A stretch of DNA of 64,000 bases, from positions 59,896,648 to 59,960,647 of the forward strand of contig OX104115.1 of the NCBI GenBank assembly GCA_944474755.1, in the 5' to 3' direction. A model generated the notes under the pieces. That model searched no databases, was not told the origin of the DNA, and saw only the letters and a list, made by a program, of their open reading frames with translations. This DNA comes from Limnoperna fortunei. Lineage: Eukaryota > Mollusca > Bivalvia > Mytilida > Modiolidae. The translations under genes were made by a program, and so were the position numbers. Below are positions 27,301 through 42,300 of this stretch, piece after piece. Position 1 is the stretch's first letter; each line of letters begins with the position of its first letter.

Positions 27301-30300
27301 ATAACTTACTGACCTGGAAAGGGGAGGCACGGTACAACTCATCATGCTAAAGCTGTGCACCAAATTTGAAATCAATCCCTTTAGTAGAAGCCAATAAAAC
27401 TGTTACCAAAATGTTTTCCCCGCCCGCCCAACTTTCACCATACTATAACCCGGATTTTCACTCTGTGAAATCCGGCAAAAAACCCTAAAATTAAATAATA
27501 CAAGTGTAAGTACTACAGTTATGACAGAAAATGTTAAAAATTCTGGTATTCGTCAAAGTTAATTTTAAGAAGCATACTGGCATAATTTCAGCATAGAAAT
27601 ATCCTAAATCATTATTACGGTTGGTAACTATATCTATATATCCCGATTCAATTCTGTTGTTAAATTTATTGATGCCTAAGTCCTCTGACAATACTTCATT
27701 GGTAATCAAATGTAAGAGTATGTATGTCTTATTTCCACTGTATTTCAAACAATGTCAACAACTACTCACTACATCTCTATAGACAACAGCCCTCAATCTG
27801 TTGATATCCATGTCCTGTAGTAGTCTGTCATAATCTTTGATTGGAGATACATTTTCATTCAAGTTTTCAATTATATTCTGAAATAAATTTTTCAAAATTA
27901 ATTACTGCCAAAACAAATGGCTTTATTAAAAAAAATTAATTCTGAGATCATTTTATCCATTATAAAAGAAACAAGTTTGGACTGTGAGCTAATGCTCACT
28001 AGTGATACCCCCTCCTTCACAAAAAGTATTCGATAAACAGGAAGTAGTTGATCAAGGAGCATAAAATCACTATACATCATATTGTACTACAGGATAAAGC
28101 AATATGCAAAATATCAGGCAAACAGAAATATTTGTTATGGAAGGACGGACACACAGCCAGACAAGGGTAAAACAGTTTTCCCCCCCCTCTTCTTTGAAGT
28201 GGGGGTATAACAAACAATTAAAGTTTGTGGGAATTTTCCACAATCTGGGTGAGCACCAGAAATATCAGTTTTGTATTTAATTTAGTTGAGGATTTATACC
28301 TTTTATTATTATTTGGTTCATGAAGAAATAAACTCAGGGATATTATACAACTGTGCAACCCGCGAATCAGAAAACATATATGTGTTTATGACACACCTTA
28401 TTAAGAATAAACCAAATAATAACAACCAATTCTTATGATTAAATTATGAAGCATTATCTCTGTGCAAAAAAAAAAGATTTAAAACAGGAAAACAAAGTTG
28501 TATAATTATCATTTCCAATATGGTGACCCTTGCCTTGCACATGGCATAAAATAACAACTCAAGTTTGTCAATGGAGTGAACACACGATTTTTTCAAGCAA
28601 TAATAAAATGTTCTAAATATTTACATAAATTATAGCTAGCATCTATTTAAGGTCAAATTTGCAAAAATGAACAAGCAATCTACTTTCAGTAATTTTGTTG
28701 ATCATCTAACAAGACTATCAATTTTGTACCGATTTTAACAAATCTCCATCCTTCTGGAATTTTGTGTGGCAATATTATTAGTAAATTATTATTGATTATG
28801 TCTGTATTCTACTTGAATAACTTTGAATAACATACCTTTTCTGTAGGGTGTGAAGCCATGATGAGGGCCTGTATAGGGTCAACACCATTGACAGTCATAC
28901 CCCTAACTGACCCTGATCGTGGACGATCACCGGAGGCAGATGTTGGTGTCTTTGGTGACTGTCTGTGTCTACATTCTAAACAGTTTCTTACAGTTGACGT
29001 GCAAACTACAAGAAAAATGGATGTTATAAGTATATTCAAATTAAGCCGATTTACTTAAAGAAGTGATATGTGCTGAATGCATTACCCAAAGCATTTGCAT
29101 TTGTGGTGTCTTGCATTATTACTGCTGCAGGTCGGGGTTTTCTCCGGGTGATCCGGCTTCCTCCCCCAATAAAAAATGGACACCATGAAATAGCTGAAAA
29201 ATTGCTGAAACATCAAACAAACAAACAAGCATTTGTTACCAGCGAATCAACCATTATATAAGCAAGCAAACTATTTTACTTCTGAACTAAAATGATCTAA
29301 CAAATACTCCTGACAAAATTTAAGGTTTTTGCCCAATTCATTGTTAAAATTATCACATTTCAATAGTTTATCATTTCTGTTCTATATTAGCTAACACAGC
29401 TACTATTTGTATCGTTAAAAATAATATTTCCTGTGTATGTGCAACTCTTTTGTGATAACAAAATACTTCAAGAATCAAACTGTATGTAAATAAACAAAAT
29501 CTCAATGTAACCTTACCCAATCTAAGACACTGTCTCAATATTCCTCCGGTAGGCATATTTTTCTCTTGCTCTAACTCAGCAAAGTTTGTAGAGCTGGCAA
29601 ATACTAGAATGTCTGTCATATTCATAACACGGTTCAGAATAGACACAGCCTGCTCTATAGACAACCCTTGTGTAGGTTCTAAAATTTCCACCTCTCCCTT
29701 AAATTATAAAAATCTACAGTGATACCAACCAAAGCGTACAAAATACACATCGAAATACAGTGAAACTTCTCTAAACCGGCCGCCACTGGGACAGAGAAAA
29801 ATGACCGGTTTACAGAGGTGGCCGGTTTAATGAAGTTCAGTGAAATCTACCGTGATTTTCAGTTACCGCCCTATTGGGTACAGAATTGAGGTCCTTAATC
29901 AATTTTTACTATGATTAAGTTATCATAGCATGTTTCATTTGAGAGAAGTCAAAAAAAAATTCATTTGCAATGCCGCTGAGAAATGTTCACTTCTAACAAA
30001 AAAAACAATAGATCACTCGAGTTTGGTGATTCCGCTTGTACAGTAAACCAGCCCACTTTCAGTAACGTTATTTTCCGTATCTTCCAACTGAACATTACGC
30101 GTGGTCTTCGGTGTGTTAAAAGACTAAACATTTTTGAATTTCATTGCAAATTTTAGCTAAATATCAAATAATGATTATACAACTAGTATAATTGAAGAAA
30201 AATTATGTCCTGTTGTAAGAAATATTCCAAACGAAAGCAGGCACATGTCTCGATTTTTACAATCATCTCATTAATATTCATGAGCTGATTTACCGGAAGT

Positions 30301-33300
30301 AAACACACGTAGGCCACATGCTTCGTTTATTTGCGTGGTGTTTAGCGTTGTTTTTCATTAAAATGAGTTCAAAGGCATACTGAAAAATTTATATCTATTT
30401 TAAAGATTTATTAACAAATAACGAAGAAATTATGTTGATTTTACCGCGAATCGCAACATTTATGCTTAAAAGGTGGACGGATTTACCGGACGGCATCATA
30501 TATTTATTGAACAATAATATTCAATGACATTTAATTGATGTTAATCAATTTTTATTTTCAAATCATAATTTATTAGCTTGGACAAAGACCACACTAAAAT
30601 GTCATAAATTACTCTTAACTGGTATCAAATAACGTACGGATTAGTGTTTGTTTGTGTACACAACACTTAACACTAATTAAGGCCTCCACAGGTGAACTAT
30701 TACGTAATGATTTCCTGTTTCTTCAGTTATTTATGACAGGTAATTTTTATAACTGTCCGGTAAAGTGGGGTGAAATTTACTTGGTTAATTAAAGCAAAAC
30801 TTTAGAAAAGTGGCCGGTGTCCGGTTTGTAGAGGTATCCGGTTTTGTGAAGATAATTTACATAAACTTTAATGGGTAATGGCCGGGACTTTTTAAAACGG
30901 CCGATTTGAAGGGGAAACCGGTTTTCTGAGGGTCCGGTTTAGAGAAGTTTCACTGTACTATATTCATTTATTTACTTTAAATTATGTATACATTTTTATT
31001 AACAGTCAATAAAAACAAATGTTTATATTTAGTTTTCCTGTTTTGACAGATTTACTTTTTTAGATGACCTATTCTTTTTGCAGTGTAACTGTGAATATTA
31101 TTCAGTTCTGCATAAACAAATATTTTTATGTGACTGTTCGAAGCTAGAAACAAATATTTTTAAGTGACTGTTCCAAGCTAAAAACAAATATTTTAATGTG
31201 ACTGTTCGAAGCTAGAAACAAATATTTTTATGCGACTGTTCGAAGCTAGAAACAAATATTTTTATGTCACTGTTCGCAGCTAGTAGTCTATGATACTGTT
31301 GTTGTTATTTATGTTATTAGTTTTTTCTAAATATTTAGTTTTTTTTATCCTGTCTTTGACTAATTAACAACATTTATTACACTAAAAGCAACAGAATCTT
31401 ACATTGGGAGAAGTTGATGCTGCTAACAGGGGAAGTAATCCACCGCAGGACGTGATCAGATTGTCGGCTAATTGGGATATCATGTGTGTAACATTGACAA
31501 CATACACATGATTTTCACCTGCATTTACAAAATCTATCACAGTTTTTGTACTATGGCTGCAAAGAAATGTCAAATAAAATTATGATAAATCTTTCAGTAT
31601 ACAAACCATTCATTCTAGTTTTATTTTTGTTAAGCATTTGTACTGCATACTATGGATAAAACAAATGATATTGTTTTTGATTTGTTTCAACATTTCAATG
31701 TTTCTTTTGTAAAGTTTTGAATGCAGCCTGATTTCTTTGTTTGAATTGCTTTGTTTATTCAAAGAATAATCTACAGAATTGCTATCAAGACTTCGAATAT
31801 TAAAAAAAATAAAAATACAACAAGTGTGTGACAGAAATTGACATTAGATACAAGTAATTCAAATCTACAAAAAAATACTGGCTAAACCAAGAAATTAGAC
31901 ACAATTTCTTACCTTTTCCAAACTTGTAGATCAGTTTCTATAGAAAACAGTAAATCTGACAACAATTTCTGGTGTAGAACTGACCATCTGAATTCTGGAA
32001 TCCTGAATGGTGGAGCTCTAGGTCCCGGACTGAATATTCTTGTACTATCAGACCGCTGTACAGAGGCTTGCCTGCGCTCCCCATTAACATGACGATGTTC
32101 CTCCACTGCAGGACTAGGTTTCTGATTTGAATCATCAGACTGCTCATCTTGTGATAGTTTTGATTTTTTAGAATCCACCATGTCAACTACATCATCTATA
32201 ACTTCATATAAAAATTGTTCAACTTGTTGTTGAGTATTTAATTCAGTTGTCTCCCTTTCAACTTCAGCAGATTGTTCTCCTTGGCTATTATTGCTGTCAC
32301 TAGATGGCAGTTCTGTTTCCTCTACTTCCTTTACAGTTACAGTACTTCTAGGTATCTTTTTAGATAATTGTGCATCTGAGACACCGGATATTGTACTAAC
32401 TGGGTAAAGTCTACGCTCCTCTGGGTCAAGGTCATCTGTTCTCTGTTTGTCATACTCTTTATACATTCTGGACATATGTATCTTGAAGTCCTCATACGCC
32501 ACCTAGAAATAAAAAGAAAATATATAAGGTGAGGTTGCTTTCAATGCTAAGAGCTTTTTTCCATATGTATTTATAATTTAATGCCTGCCTATATTTGCCA
32601 TAATTTTCTTGTTAATGCTACATGCATAGCAGAATATCAGTGGCAAGTCTGGAAGTGTCTGTAACTTAGCACTATTTTAGGACTTGATAACATTAAATAT
32701 TTCTACCAGTATAACTTACATAGATGAGACTCTCTGATGTATGCAGGGAACCAAAAAAGCAAACACCAGGAATCCAAGCATAGCTTTAAGCCTTATCTAG
32801 CATGCTTTCATTTGAGCTTTTAAACATTACAGTTTATTTTATTTATTTCATTTAAATCTTTATCTGTATATTGCAATTTTTGCAAACATATTTCATCAGA
32901 AATCTGGTGTTTTTAACTTGCTACAATAATTCATTTCTCTTATTTTAAAAAGCATTGGTCATAATTAAGTTGTTTTGAAATTGAAGAAGAGTTTTTTTCT
33001 TAATTTATTTTCAATGCTTTTTGTTATTAATACTTAAAAATGAACAAATGACTGACTAACAATCAGTCCAAAAATTAAGACAATATTTGGTAACCAAATT
33101 CAGTACATCATTCCTTTAGATTGTAAACTTATTCCATTCCCAAATATACTGAAATACTGATGTAAACAAAATCAACCAATTTTCTAGGCCATTAGACTGA
33201 ACCTAAGCCTACCTTAGAATGAAGAATTGCAAGTGTATCAATCCAAACTCTCCAACCACCATACTCGTACTTAATGGCATGGTGTAACAACATCCTAAAT

Positions 33301-36300
33301 AATGACATCACCATTGCTGTGACCTTGGCCTCTTCCTCCTTTTCAGGGTAGATATAAGCCAAAGAAAAAAGCCAATCCTGCCAAACAGACATCTGTAATA
33401 ACGTCCTGAAATAAAACACAAATTTCAACTAATGCTTTCTATTAAAACATTCAATCAAACCTGTCTTAAGCAATCTTTGAAGGGATATTGTATTAAAGGT
33501 CACGTGAGACAGGGGGTTTTTATACACAGGTCATGTTTGTATACCAGTCAACACAGTTATGTTGTTGTCAGCTTGTTAAAAAGTTAATTGTAGACCACTA
33601 TTGTTACTTTTAATTAAGTAAATTAAGTAAAAAGTACCAAAAAAAGTTTATTTAATGTTATAAAGTACAAATGTTCAACAATCATAAGTTTTTTTAAATT
33701 TCTGACTGTATTAATGCATGTCAACTTTACTCCATGGATACTTGACAGATCAACACGAGCTGAAAGTCAAGGGCAATTACAAAAATGGACTTACTCATTG
33801 GTGTGTTTCAGGCAAAGTCAATTCCAGAAGTGCATTTTAATAATCAAACAACAAAAAGATCTGTCAATTTAATTTTGCTTCGAAGAATCATTTGTCACCT
33901 TAAATTACAATTGCATACTGACCTTCGGTTTTCTCTATTGTTATTGCACAGTATAGTTAGATCCGAAAGGAATAATCTCTTTACTTCCATTATCTCTGGG
34001 GTCTGTTTACATTGTCTGATCATTGTAGCTACTACTTTTAGAATTGCTTAAAAAAAAAGATGTTTGTTTGAAAGTTTGATTTAAACAATTTTTTTTTATA
34101 AGAGTTGAAAAACTGAAATACAAAAAGAACAGAATAATGAATGATTTATTTTACCAAATAGTCTGTTTTAATATATTTGCAAATAAAACATTCAAGGCAT
34201 AAATTCAACCCCCCCCCCCCCCCAACAAAAAAAACCAACAAACATACCTAGAATTAAACTTATATATATATACTATAAACCAAACACAAACTTCACTATT
34301 TAATTCATCACTGAAAGAACAAATTTTAAAGAAACACAAATAACGGAATGAAAAATACCAGGACAAAAATTACTCCCTTGGAAAAGTAAAAACAAAACAT
34401 TGTGTGGCCGGGTCAAAACAGTTAATGGGATCCCTGCCCCATACAGAACTCACAAAACAACACAAGTTGGCAGTATTTTGCATTTAAAAAATTTAACATT
34501 GACAGATTAGTTTCAGTTTTACTTGTATATACACAACTTACCAGAATTTTCTATTCTAAAATGAGATTCAGGCTCAACATGTTTATCATGTGTAGTCATT
34601 TCTAAGCTTATTCTCTCTGTAAGTAGCTGTAAATTACAATAGTATATTGTTTAAGACTGACTTGTGAACAATGTGTTTACTACAACATTAAATGAAAAAT
34701 GGATTGTCAGGTCAAAGGTTTTCAGCTGGTACTCTGATTTCCTCCAACAGTGAAAACTGAATGCCTTGATATAGCTGAAATTTGCTGAAAATAGTGTAAA
34801 ACACCATTCAAACAAACTTTTGATGTTATTCTAAGTGGGCTTCACTGAAACAAGATATATTTTTGCATAATATTTTTAAATACAAAACTACACATGAACC
34901 TGTCCCACAAAAAGCAACATAGTGTAAAAACAGACGTTTATATTTACTAGATAAGCTTCGGTTTGCAATCGAGCAAAAACAATTGTTTTTCTTAAAACTG
35001 CATGTACTTTTTGTGGATAATTTTCTTACAATCATATGTGAATATACTGTCCACAATATTTATTTTCCAGAAAGAAAACTAATGGTCTGCGATCTAACTT
35101 ACCTCTTACTTAGGTAGGCAATGTCTGTTATCTAAATTACCTCAAATAAGACAATGTAGGTAGGCAACGTCTAATCTCTTACTTACTTGAAAGTAGGCAA
35201 TGTCTGATATATAACTTACCTCAAATAAGACATGGTAGGTAGGCAATATCTGATCTCGAACTTACCTAAAATAAGACAATGTAGGTAGGCAACGTCTAAT
35301 CTCTTACTTACCTGAAAGTAGGCAATGTCTGATATCTAACTTACCTCAAATAAGACATTGTAGGTAGGCAATATCTGATCTCTTACTTACCTCAAAGTAG
35401 ACAATGTCTGATCTCTAACTTACCTCTAATAAGACATTGTAGGTAGGCAATGTCTAATCTCTTACTTACCTGAAAGTAGGCAATGTCTGATATCTAACTT
35501 ACCTCAAATAAGACATTGTAGGTAGGCAATATCTGATCTCGAACTTACCTCAAGTAGGCAATGTCTGATATCTAACTTACCTCTAATAAGACATTGTAGA
35601 TAGGCAATGTCTGATCTCTAACTTACCTCAAAGTAGGCAATGTCTGATATCTAACTTACCTGAAAGTAGGCAATGTCTGATATCTAACTTACCTCAAATA
35701 AGACATTGTAGGTAGGCAATGTCATTTGTTGGTCATTTAACATCAGTCGTTCACCAATCAGAGAAAACTGATTGTATGGTCCCATTCCATCCTGTTTTCT
35801 CCTTAAAGAGAGATATATTGAATTAATTCAATTACAGAAATGATCAATAAATTTACAACACTTTTATATCAAAGAGCAACCAAAGTTGTAAAATGGTATA
35901 ACTGATTCAATCTCACTAGGTGTGTCTGTTGCAGGCCTGGATTTATACACTTGCAACTTCTCCTTTTCATATATCGTGAGGCAATGGTATATTTGCAGGT
36001 TCCATTGATTCTACTTTTTAGTTTGGTTCAACAATGCCCATTAAATTTATGTGGCAGTTCCATGACACTAGTTTTTTATTTTATTTTGTGATTTTGAAGC
36101 ACTGTTTGTGTTTGGTCCGAGACCTCTGATCATACAAATTTCAAACAGACCTGGACCTGGTAATATTCTAAATAGATCACCCAATTTTTTTATTTTAAGT
36201 ATCAAGATAGAAAAAAGTCACATGTGTATATTATTAAAAAAGAAGTGGCATTTTTTTCTGGAATATAAGTCAATAAGATGTTCTGGAAAAGGTAATAATG

Positions 36301-39300
36301 GGGAAATGCAGGTACTGTGGAATCGTTTTATATGTGTAGTCTAACATTGAAACTAAATTTGTTAAAATTTATAATATGTCTGTACCTTAGTAATCCAGAA
36401 ACATTAGCAATCTACTTACAATAATATAACACCATATTTATAAAATAATGTCTTGACCCATAAGTCCATAAACAAGATCTGTAGATAGGGAATAGTATTT
36501 AATGTTTGATTGCATAAATGGTGTTTAATGCCACTTTCAGCAATATTTCAGGTATATAATGGCGTCCAGTTTTTTATTAATGAGAGGAGCTGAAGGAGTT
36601 GTTGAAAACCACCGACCTTTCGTAGGAAAGTATTCATGTATATACTTGTCATGAAACAACATAAAACAGATAGGTACTTATGTGTAGCTCGCATCAAGAA
36701 GAATCCAAGTAACTTTAATGCCTGTATTCTCAGCTTCTCTGAAGGAGATGCCAACAACTTGAAAACAGTCCTGAAAGAACAAAAATATCAAAATGAACTA
36801 CAATAATATGACTATTATAATATAAAAATATTCTACAAAGGTTTGAGTGTGAAAAACTGAACACAAATAGTCTACAAAAGGTTTAGTGAAAATAAGATGC
36901 AATATGTGTTTCCCTCGTGTTAAGTGTTTCAATGATGGCTATACTATAAAATTTTAAAAGTTTTAGAGATTTTATACAATAATCACAGAAATACTAAATT
37001 TATAATATTTATAAAGTATTCTTCCGTTCATATTTTAATGCATTTGGATATAATGGTGTGGTTTTCTATTTTGTTGTGGATAGTTTTTTTAATTAGCTTT
37101 CCAATTAGTCCGTTTTATAGTGGCCATGTTTCATGTTTTTTATGTATGTAAAACGACTGGATTATCACGAATGTATGCAACAGGATATTATTTGATCAAA
37201 ATGTTTTCAAAAATGTTTGAACCACCTACAGAAATTTTTAACATAAGCACCTCCCTGTTAAATTTTCTTACAGTTAACATCAGTTAACATTAAAGAACAG
37301 TCCTAATATTGTGTTAATCGATCAAATAAGCTAATCAATCCTGAGAACGTGCAGGGAGTTTCCAAACACGAAAAAGTAAACAATAAACTTTTACAAGTTA
37401 GGTAACATTTTCTGATATCACATGAAACCAATAATATCTAGTCATACCTAGCTATTACACTGATTTTGAGACAAATTTGTATGATCAAAATGCGCTTAGA
37501 ATGTGAACAATCACTAACTTGATTCCAGACTTGTGATCAAACGCTGGTACCATAGACATTGGATGTTCTGCCATTAATGCAGTGGTCAGCTGGAGGACAT
37601 CCATCAAATTATCATCCTGTCAAAATAATACAAATACTGGCTACGTTGTTTACCGTTACAATAATAACTGCCGCTACATGATATTTTTCTGACAAAAGCA
37701 ACAGAAAGTTGTATTACAGATCATTACATCAACAGTACTTCTAAATAACAGTAACACATGTGATATAGAGGTTTTATTACAATGTAAATGTGTGAATATT
37801 TAAAATTTAAGAACCTTAGTGAGCAAGCTCACAATACACCACGCCTTCCCATTACATCAAGGTGGTATTTGGTATTTAAATTGGTATATTAAAGTTTCAT
37901 GAAAATCCATAAAGAAATGAAAGCACTATCCAGGCGACAACATTGAATATACATGTACATAAGAGTTGACTAAGTCTCCCCCTCCTAAAAATATGGTCCC
38001 CAAAGATTCTTTAAAATCCATTAAGAAAGGAGAGCGCTATCCAGGCGAAAACAGCATGACACACTGACGGACGGGTCAAACATTATACCCCATCAACTTC
38101 ATTGCGTGGGGTATAAAAATCTTTAAACTATGCATGTGCTTCACATTGTCAGTACACAGAAATTAGTCAAGAAAACAATTATTTCTACTGTTTAATGCTA
38201 AGAATAATATTTTTAGTTGAGAACAAAATGAAAATATAGACAAATAATATTTTATACTCGTCAGAATTGTATGGTCAGAGCAGTACCAACTGTACCAATT
38301 CCTATGCCTATGCAGTACATGTAATTTTTAATTTTTTTTTATTAAACTGAAACAGGTGAAGGACAAACGTAAATGTACTAAGCATACCTCATGTAATGTA
38401 GTAAGATAGTTCAGAATACTCTGTAGCTCATCTTCTTGAATGCCCTGGTCCCTCAGGAGCAACTGTTTCACATACAGTAACATAAAAGATCGTAGTTTGA
38501 CTATTTCATCATAGGTTGGTCTTGGTCCATCTGTAATAGTCATTAACCACATATAATTACCAAGGACAGATCAATGAAGCAACAAAAAATCACTTTAACT
38601 TATTACTTGGAAGATTATGTGTCAGATTTGGACGATAAAAGGGATCTCATTTGTTTAAATGGTGTTTGTCGCCACTTTAAACTTACCCATACCCCTTGGA
38701 TTAATGCCACTCATGTCTTAAGATTGACAGTAATAAAACTTACGCACACCCATTGGATTAATACCACTCCTGTCTTTAGGGTTGACTATCCAGTAATAAA
38801 ACTTACCAACACCCCATGGATTAATGCCACTCCTGTCTTTAGGGTTGGCTACCCACTACCCAGTAATAAAACTTACCAACACCCCATGGATTAATACCAC
38901 TCCTGTCTTTAGGGTTGACTACCCAGTAATAAAACTTACCAACACCCAATGGATTAATGCCACTCCTGTCTTTAGGGTTGACTACCCAGTAATAAAACTT
39001 ACCCACACCCCTTGGATTAATGCCACTCCTGTCTTTAGGGTTGACTACCCAGTAGTAAAACTTACCGACACCCCTTGGATTAATGCTGCTCCTGTCTTTA
39101 GGGTTGACCACCCAGTAATAAAACTTACTAACACCCCTTGGATTAATGCCACTCCTGTCTTTAGGGTTGACCACCCAGTAATAAAACTTACCAACACACC
39201 ATGGATTAATGCCACTCCTGTCTTTAGGGTTGACTACCCAGTAATAAAACTTACCAACACCCCTTGGATTAATGCCACTCCTGTCTTTAGGGTTGACCAC

Positions 39301-42300
39301 CCAGTAATAAAACTTCAGTGTATGCATTGTCTGTAACACAGCACTGACTCTTCTGATGTTGTTATAGATATGGAGATTGCTTATAAAATCTGTTGCTAGG
39401 TAACAATACAGTTTGGTCTGAACCTAAAATACAGATGTTATATAAGAGTAAATATATGCACAAGTCTTTCATCTTAAACCAGTTTACCAAGTTATTTCTG
39501 CTTCTGTTCTATGGATTCAATAAATACATGCATAAGCAAGTCAACTTAAACAAAATTTAAATGAAATAAGGGGGCCTTAGTGGCCGAGTGGTTAAACACA
39601 TATTTTTGATATGACTGTACCCACATTGGTGTAGTGAGGAATTATAGGACAATCCAATGCCCAGTGTGAATACTGAGTGCTCCAGAAAGCATCAATTTAA
39701 ATGCGTTTTGGCAAAAGTCATCACATTATCAACATTCACAATGCATGACTGATTATTCTGTATATTACATTAACGAATATTTAATATGTCATAAAAAAGT
39801 TTAAGGAACTCTCTTTTGAATATTCTTGTGCATCAATGTTTGCTACAGACATCCTTAAGGCATAAATTGTGATGTCAATTCCATGGTATTTCATCCCTGT
39901 CAATATAATAATATAATGGAACTAGCTGTGAGTTTCTGACTATGATCAAGACTTTGTATCCTCTGTGCTGGGTTAAAGAGGATATGATCAGGCAACATAC
40001 CTCAAAAGAACAATGTATCCACAGTGCTGGGTTAAAGAGGATATGATCAGGAAACTTACCTCAACAGAACCATGTATCAACAGGGCTGGGTTAAAGAGGA
40101 TATTATCAGGTAACTTACCTCAACAGAACAATGTGTCCACAGTGCTGGGTTAAAGAGGATATGATCAAACAACTTACCTCAACAGAACAATGTATCCACA
40201 GTGCTGGGTTAAAGAGGATATGATCAAACAACTTACCTCAACAGAACAATGTATCCACAGTGCTGGGTTAAAGAGGATATGATCAAACAACTTACCTCAA
40301 CAGAACAATTTATCCACAGTGCTGGGTTAAAGAGGATATGATCAAACAACTTACCTCAACAGAACAATGTATCCACAGTACTGGGTTAAAGAGGATATGA
40401 TCAAACAACTTACCTCAACAGAACAATTTATCCACAGTGCTGGGTTAAAGAGGATATGATCAAACAACTTACCTCAACAGAACAATGTATCCACAGTGCT
40501 GGGTTAAAGAGGATATGATCAAACAACTTACCTCAACAGAACAATGTATCCACAGTGCTGGGTTAAAGAGGATTATGATCAAACAACTTACCTCAACAGA
40601 ACAATGTATCCACAGTGCTGGGTTAAAGAGGATATTATCAAACAACTTACCTCAACAGAACAATGTATCCACAGTGCTGGGTTAAAGAGGATATGATCAA
40701 ACAACTTACCTCAACAGAACAATGTATCCACAGTGCTGGGTTAAAGAGGATATGATCAAACAACTTACCTCAACAGAACAATGTATCCACAGTGCTGGGT
40801 TAAAGAGGATATTATCAAACAACTTACCTCAACAGAACAATGCATCCACAGTGCTGGGTTAATGAGGATATGATCAAACAACTTACCTCAACAGAACAAT
40901 GTATCCACAGTGCTGGGTTAAAGAGGATATTATCAAACAACTTACCTCAACAGAACAATTTATCCACAGTGCTGGGTTAAAGAGGATATGATCAAACAAC
41001 TTACCTCAACAGAACAATGTATCCACAGTGCTAGGTTAATGAGGATATGATCAAACAACTTACCTCAACAGAACAATGTATCCACAGTACTGGGTTAAAG
41101 AGGATATTATCAAACAACTTACCTCAACAGAACAATGTATCCACATTGCTGGGTTAAAGAGGATATGATCAAACAACTTACCTCAACAGAACAATGTATC
41201 CACAGTGCTGGGTTAAAGAGGATATGATCAAACAACTTACCTCAACAGAACAATGTATCCACAGTGCTGGGTTAAAGAGGATATGATCAAACAACTTACC
41301 TTAACAGAACAATGTATCCACAGTGCTGGGTTAAAGAGGATATGATCAAACAACTTACCTCAACAGAACAATGTATCCATAGTACTGGGTTAAAGAGGAT
41401 ATGATCAAACAACTTACCTCAACAGAACAATGTATCCACAGTGCTGGGTTAAAGAGGATTATGATCAAACAACTTACCTCAACAGAACAATGTATCCACA
41501 GTGCTGGGTTAAAGAGGATATTATCAAACAACTTACCTCAACAGAACAATGTATCCACAGTGCTGGGTTAAAGAGGATATGATCAAACAACTTACCTCAA
41601 CAGAACAATGTATCCACAGTGCTGGGTTAAAGAGGATATGATCAAACAACTGTTTGAGTAACATCCCTCCAGTGGGCAGGTTTACAAGGAACTGAGTAAG
41701 GTCTAGAAAATGTCCTAACACTTTTGGATTCACATGTTCTCTGGATGCCTGAAATTTGAAATTTTAATAAACTTATCTCTCTTAGCAACACATGGCATAT
41801 GATATATATTTTACCATATTATTTCCTGTTTTAACATAAAACTGTATGAAAGTCTTTCAAGATCCCCAATAAATTAATGAATTAATCACACAATGAGAAA
41901 CACAACAGACTTCATAGAATGTTTTTAAATAAATATTAGCAACAGAATTACAAAAATATTCTATTTATCTAATTTTAAGGGATTCCCACCTTTTCTAAGA
42001 AATATCCGATGACAAGGAAACCTTTGTTCTGTATCATCTGTTGCTGTATAGTCACTGAACTCTTCAACAGAATACACAGGATACTCATCAAACTCTCACT
42101 ACAGAAAAAAAATTGGAATGAACAACTGGGAGAGATGTTATAATGATTTCTCATTTCTCTGTAAAATAATAGTCGAGCTACAGCACTTTTTCAAACCATG
42201 ACAGTGATGTTAAACCCTGATTATTTCAGAAAAAAATCTAATTATAACAAGAAAATGTGTATCAGTTAAGAGATCTCATCATGTTGTAACTGTATCAAGT

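Noticed and set aside
33785..34051. Plus-strand 88-codon open frame
   Set aside because: Antisense to exon v21, which has strong family homology.
38574..39339. Plus-strand open frames over the 63-bp array
   Set aside because: Antisense shadow of the exon-15 repeats, which encode family sequence on the minus strand.
39572..39650. Possible tRNA gene (GGCCGAGTGGTTAA)
   Set aside because: Only the A-box region fits; no complete cloverleaf. Recurrent copies at 54304 and 63823 show it to be a SINE head.
39945..41650. CRISPR-like regular repeats
   Set aside because: No unique spacers; units are contiguous copies of an exon end in a eukaryotic intron.
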